From assembly GCA_963277665.1 (NCBI GenBank), contig OY728125.1:1712518889-1712582888 (forward strand): 64,000 bases of DNA, written 5' to 3'. Source of the DNA: Viscum album (Eukaryota; Streptophyta; Magnoliopsida; Santalales; Viscaceae). Of this stretch, positions 1 through 9,559 are shown in pieces. A program made the position numbers and the translations under genes. The notes beneath the pieces were generated by a model that was given only the letters and a program-made list of their open reading frames with translations, did no database searches and was not told the origin of the DNA. How positions within the stretch are numbered: the first letter of the stretch is position 1; every line of letters starts with the position of its first letter.

Positions 1-489
1 CGCTGGAACCGCATGGGTAAGATCTTCCTTCTCATTGATTAGATCTTGCCAATTCTTCCTTCAAGTAATGTTATTTAATTTTGAATGAAATTTCATTCAC
101 CTCAGATCTACCTCGTTCTAGGACGATTTGTGGAATGTTGTTCGAGTATACTGATCAGGGGCGTATAAGGTAGGTGGCTTGGTGTTTATTTTCCAACTAT
201 CGTGCATTTTTGTGTGTTTTTGAGATACGAACCCATATTGGGGGTGTCGTGTGGCTGAGGCCATGGATATTTTAATACCTAGAATTGTATAGGTAAATAA
301 ATGTGATATTAAAATGCTGTTTGGGATTAGTGCTTTGATCCCGGACCACCACGGGGGTGCGTTCCTCTATTTAACCGTTAGGCCAGGATACCCGAGGGTA
401 TTCCATGTTTAAATTATGCATTACTTGGGCCTTGAGAGGAATTGTATGTAAAGTTCATGTTTATATGATGGGCATGGCCCGGTTACCTG

Positions 490-700
490 CGCCTGAGGGC
501 GGTGTTTTACTATGGCTTTGGGGTGTGACAGTATTAGCCTGGGGAAACATACTATTTAGCCAGAGAGAACCCTTTCATGCATGAGGGCTTGACTTCTGTG
601 CCTGGGGGCGACACTTCAGACGCCTGAGGGCAATTTATGTTACGCCTGGGGGAAATACCTACGGGTTGGAATCAGATTACCTGAGGGTATGTTTTGCTTG
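490..700 (+). repeat. Short interspersed GCCTGAGGGC repeats in 5' LTR
   Basis: Variants of GCCTGAGGGC recur every ~20-45 bases (near 490, 578, 600, 621, 645, 680). Most units carry one or two changes, such as GCCTGGGGGC or GCATGAGGGC. The 3' LTR has the same array in less mutated form. It lies upstream of the LTR end, so it may be a promoter-proximal cis array; function is unknown. Confidence 0.65.
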
Positions 701-983
701 TCTGCGGATGCTGACTGTTTACTTAGAAATGCACTGTGGTGTTTTCATATATTAAATGGATTAAATGAATAATTAAATGGAAATATAACTGTTAAGTTAG
801 CTACTTTTGAGTACTTCTTAGTTTATTGCATTTTACTACCACACACTATTGTTGCATGTTTACACGCAGTTGGCACGGGCCTTCGGTGGGTGCCTACTGA
901 GATATATTTCTCACACCCTGTTTGGGCCATGCTTTTCAGCTCAAACAGATTACATTTCGGTAGGTGTAGATAAGGTCAAGGGT

Positions 984-994
984 CCTTATATAGG
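984..994 (+). promoter_or_regulatory. Possible TATA box of element 1 LTR
   Basis: CTTATATAGG lies about 160 bases before the LTR end, a plausible place for the LTR promoter. The equivalent in the 3' LTR (near 9079) reads CTTATACATG, a weaker match. Support is motif and position only. Confidence 0.3.
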
Positions 995-1152
995 TACTTG
1001 ATTGTTGCTGGGGTGTAGGAGATCATGGGACCGAGCATTGGCTCATGATGCTGCGAAATATTCTGTTTCTCTTTTCTGTCCTTGTAATTCAGTGGTATTG
1101 TATTGATCGTGTACCATGTTCTGGCTGTTTTATAGAATAGTGACATGCTACA

Positions 1153-2855
1153 TCTTCTCATATATATATATGACTGCTGGTTCACTTTTTATCAGTTATC
1201 CCTTTCAGTTATATATGAATGGTTATTGCTTTCGCTATTGTTGTATGTTTAATTTCGTATTCCATTGCAGCACACTTTGACAAATGAGGGAATAGTTTCC
1301 CCACTATCAGACCTGGGCCCTTGTTGCTAGTCATCCGCCTCTGGTGTTTGGGGAAATGCGCTTGAGGTCTTGTGGTGAACTGGGTTTGGGGCACCCGTTG
1401 CATGGCACCTGGAACCAGGACTTTACAATGTTGTATCAAATGAGTTCTTTTCTTTGACTTAATATTGGGAGTCGTAGTCAGGGATATGATGAGCGGTAGT
1501 TGGTAATAAGCCGTTCCTAGGCATAGCTAACCCACATACAGGGAAAAGCCAACTTACCTCATGATTGTAATTTTACTGATTTTGCAATTTACAGTTTATT
1601 TGATTACACTGCTGGGTGACGCACTTGAGATTGTGCTAGTTATATTTTATATATGGTTTCTTTTAGTTGCAACCCAATGAGATGAGGGTATTCCATATCA
1701 TGAATTATATAGGCACATGCTAGAAATCACATGCCATTCATAGTTCCATGCCATGTAGGTGCATTAGAATTTTGCATGGTGTTGTGATAGTTGTTTTGCA
1801 ACTAAAGAAAGATGTTGTGATAGTTTCTCTGATAAAATACCTGCTATGTGATAGAGTAATTTTATTTGATCCTGTTTATAGAATGAACGCCAAAAATTGG
1901 TCTTTGGGGAGTATGGGCCCTCATTAAACAGAATTGGGTGTCTCATTGACTGTTTTGTTATGATACAGATAAGATGTCAAACTTTGATTCGTTGGGAGTA
2001 TGGACCCTCACGGGTCGGAATTTGACACATAGGTGTTGTTTTTCAGAATTGTTTGGTATCCTGAGAAGTTTCTGAGGCATACTATCCAGAATCCCAGTAT
2101 TCACACCATGTAGTATTTTTAAACACGCCATATATGGCCTTCTGTTCGAAAAGAAAAATAAACTTTTTATGTACACGCTGTGTAAACAGAGTACACGCTG
2201 TGTAGTCTCTTCCCGTGTGACAAACCATGTGGGTGGTGACACAGGGTAGGGAATGTTTGGGAAAAACATGCCTTGTACCAAATGCACCCGCTATGTACTG
2301 TTGACTCAGAGTCCGGCCGTGTAACTAACAACACGGGTCGGTGAACTCCTATATAGAACACGCTATGTCACTGATGAACATGTAGTGTAGTGTGACCTGG
2401 GGACTGGACCATGTAACTAACAACACGAGTTGATGTCACCTCTCCTAGAACACGCCGTGTACCTCTGGGACACACCATGTAGCATTGTCCGAGGATAGAC
2501 CGTGTGGTTTAGCAGTGTGGCTTGGAAATGGGGTGGTGTACACGCCGTGTGCGGGTGTAACACGCCGTGTAGTGTCAAGATGAGTAGTTGGCCATCTCAC
2601 AAACGACACAGGCAGTTGGAAAATATCACCATACATGTCGTGTAGATATTATACATGCCGTGTAGTTTTTTTCAATGGGAGCCTTGAGGCTTAGACATGT
2701 GGAAGTACCCGGGCAGGGGAAGAGAATCCAGGTACATGCCATGTAGTCTTGTTTTTCAAATTTTGAAGGCCTTCTTCATCCTGTTCCCTTGTGGGTTTCA
2801 TTGTTTTTGGTGTTGATAATCTGGAATCTAAGGCGTGTTTTGACCTTGTAGTGTC
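1153..2855 (+). other. Untranslated leader of element 1
   Basis: This 1.7-kb stretch lies between the LTR end and the gag start codon. It has no credible coding region; the short frames on either strand match nothing I recognise. Its distal half is packed with palindromic ACACGCCGTGT-type repeats. A canonical TGGTATCAGAGC primer site is not visible directly after 1152; TTTGGTATCCTGAGAAG near 2051 is only a loose resemblance and far from the LTR. Confidence 0.6.
2173..2744. repeat. Cluster of palindromic ACACGCCGTGT 11-mers (leader)
   Basis: Perfect ACACGCCGTGT occurs at 2450-2460, 2540-2550 and 2560-2570. One-base variants sit at 2173-2183 and 2193-2203 (ACACGCTGTGT), and near 2653 (ACATGCCGTGT). 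Two-base variants sit at 2358-2368 and 2734-2744. The unit is ACACG, a central C, and CGTGT, so it reads the same on both strands apart from the centre. Most variants are C-to-T or G-to-A changes of the perfect unit. A second cluster lies at the start of the 3' LTR region. Spacing is irregular, so it is not a simple tandem array. Confidence 0.8.
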
Positions 2856-4100
2856 ATGACGCCTAGACGACCACACGTTGTTCGCCAGGAGAGTGGCAAC
2901 GAGTATACTCTAGAGATGGTAGGCCATGGGCTTCCAGTGGATCCTCCAGTAGATCCAGATACAGCGCCGGCTGTTATACCGGACATAGGAGCGAAGGCGC
3001 AGTTCCATGAAGGCTTCATGCAGTTCATGCAGACCTTTCAGGGAGCACCGCAGGACACAACATATATAGCCGAGCTGACGTGTATCTTCCAGCAGCAGCA
3101 TCGGCCTATGTTTTCAAAGGATGGCGGACCACAGTCTGCAGAATCTTACCTGGGATCGATGCAGACTATTTTTGAGCATCTTGAGATGCCTCCAGGGTGG
3201 AGGGTCAAGCTCGCGACTTATATGCTGCATGATTCCTCCAAGAGGTGGTGGGATGTTACCACCCAGTCATTGCATCACACAGACATGGCGTGGGATGATT
3301 TTTTGGTAGTCTTCTATGACTTCTTTTTCCCGGAGACATTGAGGGCAGATAGAGCTTGAGAGTTCATGAATCTGCAGCATGGCACTATGTCGGTGGTGGA
3401 CTATTTTGCTCGTTTTACCAAGATTCAGTGCTTTGCACCCGTTCTGGTGGGTGATGAGATGTTGAGAGCCAGAAGCTTTTAGGATGGTCTCCATTATGAC
3501 ATCCGAGTGCTGGTGAATGTTTTTAGGATTCCTTCAGTACATGATATTTTGAATCGGGCGCTGATCATAGAGAGGAACCTGCAGAAATCTAGTGGTGTGG
3601 GCCAGGGCAATTTAGCACCACTTAATGGTACTATTTCTACTGGAAAGAGGAAGAGAGAGATGGATTTCTCTCATGGTGGAAGTACTAGCCAGGAAGCTTC
3701 TTCAGGTTGACCGATCAGGTGCTACCAGTGTGGTAAAGAGGGGAACAAGAGACCGTAGTGTCAACGTGATCCAGTGGAGTTCCGAGATTGCGGCAAGATG
3801 GATCATCTGTAGCGCTTTTGTAGGGTGTTTCCACCAATGGATTGTGAGAGGGGTTCTGTGCATACTCCGTGTGCAGTAGTTGGACTAGTGCCTTCTTACC
3901 AGTCCGGGAACTGGAATACATCAAGGCATGCAGGCAGAGATGGTGGTCGTGGACATGGTAGCCAGACACTTGGATCTCAGAGGCAGTAGGGTGGGACAGC
4001 TCAGGGTAGCCCGGCTGTGTCGTAAGGTTGTGGCACTAGGCAGGCATATGCAGTGCAATAGACCCAGCAGGAGCAGGATACCAGACCATCTACAGTCAGA
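2856..4100 (+). pseudogene. gag: gag of element 1 (stops in frame)
   Basis: Capsid-type Retrotrans_gag domain: the first 167 codons contain PQSAESYLGSMQTIFEHLEM and a LxxWWDVTTQSLHHT-type core, as in plant chromovirus Gag. The same frame continues past stops at 3357 and 3480 into a basic, Ser/Gly-rich region. A zinc knuckle follows at 3720-3761: the Cys codons at 3720, 3729 and 3759 are present, but the expected His at 3744 is Asn and a stop falls just before the last Cys. The ATG at 2856 is the first in the long frame and precedes the conserved domain. Function was RNA packaging and particle assembly. Not functional now. Confidence 0.85.
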
Positions 4101-4520
4101 GGTAATATTATAGTAGCTTTTGTCTTATCTTAGTTACTTTTCGATATAGGTGCCACACATAGTTTCATATTTGTTCCCATTGTGGAGAGCCTTGGGCTCT
4201 GTGTTTCTTCTTCTTCGGATGTTATGATGCTAGACACTCCATTGGGCACTAGAACGGCCAGAGTGCTTTAGGGAAAGGAGTTCTCCCTAGTGGTTGGTGG
4301 GTTTCTCTTCCTTTTGGACCTCTATGTCTTAGAGATGACGAGCTATGATGTCATTCTCAGGATAGACTGGTTGGTTCCCTTTCGAGCCTTTGTAGACTGC
4401 TATCGTCGCAGTGTGAGTTTCACGTCACTAGAGGGCAGAGATTTTATATACAATGGTAAATGGGATGCTCTGGCGAGTCGAGCTGGAACATAGCATCATT
4501 GGCGAGGTGGAGTCACAGCT
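4101..4520 (+). pseudogene. pol: Aspartic protease region of element 1
   Basis: The retropepsin active site is visible as Asp-Ile-Gly-Ala-Thr-His-Ser-Phe starting at 4143, in the same frame as gag; the usual second residue Thr/Ser is Ile. Downstream the family features SYDVILRIDWL and a YRRSVSF-like stretch follow (about 4340-4420), corresponding to the D(V/I)ILGMDWL segment of plant gypsy protease. Stops interrupt the frame upstream of 4143, near 4270 and at 4491. The enzyme would have cut the Gag-Pol polyprotein. Confidence 0.75.
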
Positions 4521-4559
4521 CATATTGCTAGATTATATCTGGATGATCAGGGGACTTTT

Positions 4560-5540
4560 CATATGGATTTTTCCCCAGTGGTTGATCGTTTCAGGGATGT
4601 CTTCCCGGACGACTTTTCAGGTCTACCTCTGGGGACAGACGTGGTTTTCTTTATTGAGATTATGCCAAGAGCAGCACCGGTGTCTATTCCTCCTAATAGG
4701 ATGGATAAAGATGAGTTGCAGGAGCTCAGGAGGCAGTGAGAGGAGTTACAGGAGAAGGGTTTCATCCGACCCAGTACTTCTCCTTGGGGTTCTCCGGTCC
4801 TTTTTGCGAAGAAGGAGGATAGTATCCTCAGACTCTGTGTGGATTTTCGGATGCTGAACCAGTTGACGGTTATGAATCGATATCCCTTACCGAGGATTGA
4901 TGATCTTTTTGATCAACGTCATGGAGCACGAGTGTTCTCGAAGATTGACTTGAGATCCGGATATCCTCATCTGCCCGTGAGACCATCAGATATACCACTT
5001 ACATCTTTTCAGATAAGATATGGTTTGTACGAGTACTTGGTTAAGACGTTCGGACGCACAAACCCACCAGCATTTTTCATGGCTCGGATGAATCTTGTGT
5101 TCCATCCTTATCTGGATTCTTTTGTGGTATTATTCGTGGACGACATCTTGGTGTAATCTCACACTCGACACGATCATTCCACCCATCTTGAGATCGTATT
5201 GAGTACACTGAGAGAGCATCAGCTATATGCTAAGATCTCAATATGCCACTTTTGGATGGACCAGATTCACTTCCTAGGTCATATCATCTCAGAAGAAGGA
5301 GTTGCAGTAGACCTAGAATAGGTGAGAGCAGTAGTTTCCTGGGAGCATCCTAAGAACGTGTTTGAGATACAGAGTTTCTTAGGGCTGGCTGGTTACTACA
5401 GACACTTCATACAGGACTTATCCCTCTTAGCAGCGCCGTTCACAAGTCTGACTGAAAAGGGTGTGAAGTTCATTTGGTCGGAAGCTTGCGAGACAACCTT
5501 TCCATACCTGAAAGGAAGGTTGACCTCAGCATCGATCCTG
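4560..5540 (+). pseudogene. pol: Reverse transcriptase of element 1
   Basis: In frame with gag. The N-terminal RMDKDELQELRRQ and [16 protein letters not shown] motifs (about 4695-4810) lead into [15 protein letters not shown] and [12 protein letters not shown]. The catalytic FVDDILV is at 5133-5153, followed at once by a stop where a Tyr codon is expected. The conserved LFx[10 protein letters not shown] block is altered to [13 protein letters not shown]. The thumb and connection (SFLGLAGYYRHFI, about 5370-5415) continue beyond. Stops lie near 4737, 5154 and 5319. It copied element RNA into cDNA. Confidence 0.88.
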
Positions 5541-5935
5541 ATACTCCCAAAGAAAGGGAAGAGCTATACAGTTTACTGTGATGCATCAGGTATTGGTCTG
5601 GGAGTAGTGTTGATCCAGGGTGATAGAGTTGTTGTGTACGGGTCTCGGTGGTTCAGGCCACATGAGAGGAATTAAACGACGCATGATCTCGAGTTGGCTG
5701 CGGTTTTTCATGTGTTGCGCTATTGGAGACATTATCTATTGGGAGAGAATTTTGTGTTTTTCACCGACCACAAAAGCCTCAATAATATCTTTACTCAGTA
5801 TTACTTGAATCTGAGGCAGCGAAGGTGGGTCGAATACCTACAGTCCTTCGATTTTGAGATTGCCTATACACCTGGTGAGGATAATGGAGTAGCTGATGCA
5901 CTGAGCAGGAAGAGTCTGATACAAGCAGTGAAGGA
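5541..5935 (+). pseudogene. pol: RNase H domain of element 1
   Basis: Carries the RNase HI acidic residues: Asp in YCDASG (5580), Glu in HDLELAAV (5691) and Asp in TDHKSL (5766). It ends with RRWVEYLQSFDFEI and TPGEDNGVADALSRK at about 5825-5915, the plant gypsy RNase H signature. A stop at about 5673 sits where a Tyr is usual. It removed the RNA strand during reverse transcription. Confidence 0.85.
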
Positions 5936-6129
5936 GGCCGGTGGTGAGTGGTCGCTTATGGCCTTATTATTTGAGATGTATCTAGAGGTGAACGACAATC
6001 CGGGGAAGACCCATCTTTCATATTTAGTTGTGACCTCTACCCTCCTAGACAGAGTGAGGATGAAACATCTATCTGTTTCTGAAGGCCTAGTTCTACGGGA
6101 GGGGGTGGCAAGTGAGGACCATACTCCTG

Positions 6130-7115
6130 ATTGAACGATAGGTGATGATGAGGTTCTATGTTCCCATGTATGATTATGGGTTCCAAAGGATATACACGAG
6201 GAGATGATGTAGGAATTTCATGCTTCAGCTTGGGTAGTTCATCCTAGGGTTACCAAGATGTACCGTGACTTGAGACGTCAGTACTGGTGGCCGGGTATGA
6301 AGAGAGATGTAGCTGGTTTTGTTACGAGATGTTCCACCTGTCAGCAGGAGAAGGCGGAGCACCAGAGACTAGTCAAACTGTTATAGCAGTTACCCATTCC
6401 AGAGTGAAAATAGGATGATGTCGCGATGGATTCTGTGACGGGGTTGCCAAGGTCACATAGAGGCAATGATGTCATGTGGGTTGTTGTGGACAGACTCACG
6501 ATGGTAGATCACTTTTTTCTGTTCAAGGAGACCATCTGTGTTGACGAGCTAGAGAAGTTGTATATCCAAGAGATCATATGTATTCATGGGGTCCCTTGTT
6601 CTATCATTTCAGATTGGGACACCCGTTTTACGTCTCGTTTCTGGCAATGTTTTTTGAGGGAACTGGGTACACAGGTGCTTCTGAGCACAGCATACCACCC
6701 TCAGACCAATGGCCAGTCAGAGCATACGATACAGGTGCTAGAAGACATGCCGCGTGCATGCATCCTAGACTTTTGGGGCTATTGGTAGAAGAATATACCT
6801 CTAGTCGAGTTTGAATATAACAATAATTCTTAGGCGACCATCAAGATTACACCTAACGAGGATTTATATGGTAGGCCATGAAGATCACCTTTGTGTTGGC
6901 TAGAGGCAGGTGAGGTAGCTTTACTGGTACCACATCCCATGCAAGAGACTTCTGAGCAGGTCCAGTTGATTAAGAAGCGGATGGCTACCACACAGTCTCG
7001 TCATAAATCTTATGCTGATCGCCGCAGACGACCATTGAAGTTCATGTTCAGGGATCATGTTTTCTTGTGTTTCTCACCGAGGCTGGGACATAGGAGGATC
7101 AGGAGATAGGTTTAA
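6130..7115 (+). pseudogene. pol: Integrase of element 1 (DD35E)
   Basis: The zinc-binding HHCC domain reads through FHAS...HPRVTKMYRDLRRQYWWPGMK and CSTCQQEKAE (about 6211-6357). The catalytic core has Asp at 6429 (MDSVTGLP), Asp at 6612 (SDWDTRF) and Glu at 6720 (NGQSEHTIQ); the last two are 35 residues apart, as in DD35E integrases. Two adjacent stops near 6404-6414 occupy places where the family has Trp-Lys-Trp, fitting TGG to TGA/TAG changes. Further stops lie near 6786, 6834 and 6879. Confidence 0.88.
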
Positions 7116-7448
7116 CATTAACCGAGGTATGTGGGGCCATTTGAGATTTTGGAGAGATTAGGGTTCATTTCCTATCAGTTGCAGTTACCGCAGCAGTACC
7201 GAGCCATGCATGACGTCTTCCATGTGTCACAGTTGTGTCGCTATCATTTAGACCCATCTCATACCTTTCATCCAGAGGAGGCTGAGTTTCAAATGGATGC
7301 GTCCTTTGAGGGGCATCTTATTCGTATCCTTGATAGGAGCACGAATGTTCTCGGAGGCCAGTCAGTTCCTCTCGTATGGGTGCTATGGAAGCATGGCCGA
7401 GTGCAGGACGAAACCTCGCAGCTGGAGACCGATGTATGTGCTCAGTAG
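7116..7448 (+). pseudogene. pol: Integrase C-terminus with chromodomain-like tail, element 1
   Basis: The segment begins PRYVGPFEILERLGFISYQL, continues with HDVFHVSQLCRYHLDPSHTF, then IRILDRSTNVLGGQSVPLV and VLWKHGRVQDETSQLETDV. This is the GPF/Y module followed by the divergent chromodomain of Tekay/Del elements. The usual conserved Trp in EATWE is Ser here, weakening a potential histone-binding pocket. The frame ends at a stop at 7446. Such tails are thought to guide insertion into heterochromatin. Confidence 0.8.
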
Positions 7449-7530
7449 CCAGAGCTATTCTGAGATTTATCTTCACCAACCTTGGAAGGGAAATTTGGGG
7501 ATGAATTTCATTAATGGGGGAAGTTTTTAA
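7449..7530 (+). other. 3' untranslated end and polypurine tract of element 1
   Basis: After the stop comes GGGAAATTTGGGGATGAATTT and then AATGGGGGAAG (about 7513-7523). This order matches the conserved AATTTCGAGGACGAAAT box and purine tract before the 3' LTR of Tekay-type elements. The tract primes plus-strand DNA synthesis. The exact LTR start after it is not clear because no good TG dinucleotide follows directly. Confidence 0.6.
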
Positions 7531-7634
7531 GAACAGCATTCTTAGTTTTGAGGTATGGGAATCTTCTTTTCCCTTTTCCTTAAGTGTTTTTTGAGAAAAT
7601 ATGGAAAATGGGCAAAATCCCATATTTTGGAAGT

Positions 7635-7848
7635 ACACGCCGTGTAACTTTCCACACACCGTGTATTTTTGGCCATGTGGGATGAGTACAAATGGTGTGT
7701 AGCCATGTTAGCGATGAAAGGTGTAAATACCGACTACACACTGTGTAGTGGTTCTTTACACACTGTGTAGTCAGTCGGCAGGTGAATAGTAAGGCGGTGG
7801 CCAGCTGTTCGACAGGACACGCTGTGTGCTCATGCAGGCACGCCGTGT
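7635..7848. repeat. Palindromic ACACGCCGTGT 11-mers at start of 3' LTR
   Basis: Perfect unit at 7635-7645; variants at 7654-7664 (ACACACCGTGT), 7736-7746 and 7758-7768 (ACACACTGTGT), 7817-7827 (ACACGCTGTGT) and 7838-7848 (GCACGCCGTGT). The same unit fills the leader at 2173-2744. Here it would lie in U3, upstream of the putative promoter. Confidence 0.75.
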
Positions 7849-8581
7849 AGTCATCTCAACAGGTGAACAGTGCCATGCTGGCAGGAAGCCGCCAAAGGAA
7901 CAATTTAAAAATGGGATGTACACTCCGTGGACTTTAAAGTACTGTCGTGTACTTTTTTTTCTCATAAAATGTGAAGTAGCCTCCCATATTCACCGGGAAG
8001 GCATAGAACTAGAGGAAGGAGCGGGAGTGGATGGCCGAACCTTCGGAGATACGCCGAGCGCATGTCGGGAATCCATTTCCACCTAGGACTATCTTTCTAG
8101 AACCACATGGGTACGATCTTCTTTCTCCTTGATTTGTTCTTGAATTCTTCCTTCAAGTAATGTTATTTCAGGTTGAATTAAGTTTCTTTCACCTCAGATC
8201 TACCTTGTTCTAGGGAGATTCATGGAACGTTGTTCGAGTATACTGATCAGGGGTGTATAAGGTAGGTGGATTGGTGTTTATTTTCCAACTATTGTTTGTT
8301 TTTGTATGTTTTTGAGATACAAACCCTTATTTGGGGTGTTGTGTGGCTGGGGTCGTGGCTATTATAATACCTAGAATTTTATAGGTAATTAAATGTGATA
8401 TTAAAATACTGTTTGGGATCAGTGCTTGGATCCAGGAACACCCTGACGGTGTGTTCCTCTGTTTAGCCGTTTGGCGAGGATACCCGAGGGTATTCCATGT
8501 TTAAATTATGCATTACTTTTTCCCTGAGAGGAATTTTATGTAATGTGAATGTTTATATGTTGGGCATTGCCTGGTTACTTG

Positions 8582-8790
8582 CGCCTGAGGGCGGTGTTTT
8601 ACGATGGCCTGAGGACTTGACTGTATTAGCGTGGGGGAAACATACTATTTTGCCTGAGGGCAACCTTTCGTGCCTGAGGGCTTGTCTTTTGTGCATGAGG
8701 GCGACACTTCGTACGCCTGAGGGCAATTTATGTTACGCCTGAGGGAAATATCTGCGGGTTGGATTCTGATTACCTGAGGGTAAGGTTTTC
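8582..8790 (+). repeat. Short interspersed GCCTGAGGGC repeats in 3' LTR
   Basis: GCCTGAGGGC or near variants occur near 8582, 8608, 8651, 8671, 8692, 8714, 8737 and 8770. They are better preserved than in the 5' LTR. Spacing is mostly 20-25 bases, with two longer gaps. Confidence 0.7.
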
Positions 8791-9245
8791 TTGTTTGAGG
8801 ACGCTAACTGGTTACTTAGAAATGCATTGTGGTGTTTTCTTATATTAAATGGATTAAATGAATAATAAAATGGCAATATAACTGTTAAGTTAGTTACTTT
8901 TTAATACTGCTTACATTATTGCATTTTACTACTACACACTATTGTTGAATGTTTACACACAGTTGGGACGGGATTTTGGTGGGTGCCTACTAAGATATAC
9001 TTCTCACACCCTGTTTGGGCCATGCTTTTCAGCCCAAACAGATTACATTTATGCAGGTGTAGATGAGGGAAAGGGTCCTTATACATGTACTTGATTGCTA
9101 CTGGGGTGTAGGAGAGCATGGGACCGAGCATTAGCTCACGATACCATGGACTATTCTGTTTTTCTTTTCTGTCCTTATACTTCAGTTGTACTGTATTGAT
9201 CGTGTACCATGTTCTGGCTGTTTTATAGAAAAGTGACATGCTGCA

Positions 9246-9511
9246 ACTTCTATTTTTGAATCATATACAGATTTGAGTAAACATTATGTTTTTTTAGAAA
9301 TATTATTTAATTTTATAAATAAATTATACTTAGTGCTTTTAAAAATTTATTCTTATTTATTCAATTATATTTACTAGAAATGTTATAACTTTCATGTTTC
9401 AATATTAATTTAATTAGTATATTTAGGTTTATTGAATATTGTTGTTGCGTGTAACACGTACAATAAGTATTTTTTTTTTATAAATATTATAAAAAAACTC
9501 AATGTGTTTCA
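9246..9511 (-). repeat. Truncated 3' LTR of relic 1
   Basis: The minus strand starts TGAAACACATTG at 9511, directly after a purine-rich tract, as an LTR of the TGTAACA type would. Only 266 bases remain before element 1's LTR. Part of it (near 9445, GTTGCGTGTAACACGTAC) resembles the equivalent part of the 42-53 kb element's LTR (near 53260, GTTGCGTACCGAGTACGC), suggesting a related family. Confidence 0.5.
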
Positions 9512-9532
9512 TTATACCCCCATTAAGTTATT
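9512..9532 (-). other. Polypurine tract of relic 1
   Basis: On the minus strand the sequence reads AACTTAATGGGGGTATAA directly before TGAAACAC. Upstream is AATTTTTAGGTATAAAAT, a decayed form of the AATTTCGAGGACGAAAT box that precedes this tract in Tekay elements. The placement fixes the LTR boundary. Confidence 0.55.
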
Positions 9533-9559
9533 TTATACCTAAAAATTATTTCTCTACTA

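Larger units (their letters stand above)
1..1152 (+). repeat. 5' LTR of element 1 (partial)
   Basis: The block matches the 3' copy from about 8098 to 9245, for example the shared GTTCGAGTATACTGATCAGG near 140 and 8235. Similarity ends just after GTGACATGCTACA at 1152 (GTGACATGCTGCA in the other copy), giving a CA terminus. Its first ~570 bases are missing because the window begins inside it. No clear primer-binding site follows 1152, so the exact LTR end is an inference; the 3' copy could also be truncated there. Confidence 0.8.
1..9245 (+). mobile_element. Tekay/Del-like Ty3/gypsy element, 5' end outside window
   Basis: An LTR retrotransposon in plus orientation. The sequence from base 1 to 1152 is repeated, with scattered substitutions, at about 8098-9245, giving the two LTRs. 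Between them lie gag, protease, RT, RNase H, integrase (DD35E) and a chromodomain-like tail, in the Ty3/gypsy order. The integrase tail and the purine-rich end resemble the Tekay/Del chromovirus lineage. The start of the 5' LTR is outside the window, so target duplications cannot be tested. About twenty in-frame stops make it non-autonomous today. Confidence 0.9.
7530..9245 (+). repeat. 3' LTR of element 1
   Basis: From about 8098 to 9245 it matches the 5' copy at the left edge of the window. The first ~570 bases have no partner in the window because the 5' copy is cut off. It ends GTGACATGCTGCA; similarity to the 5' side stops within a few bases. The left boundary is inferred from the polypurine tract. 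Short frames inside are not conserved between the copies and are not genes. Confidence 0.75.

Noticed and set aside
2173..2744. CRISPR-like array of short palindromic repeats
   Set aside because: Spacing is irregular, units are 11 bp and degenerate, there are no cas genes, and the setting is a plant retrotransposon leader.
1209..2876. Several minus-strand frames of 60-109 codons in the element 1 leader
   Set aside because: No recognisable domain, overlap with palindromic repeats, and no counterpart elsewhere in the window.
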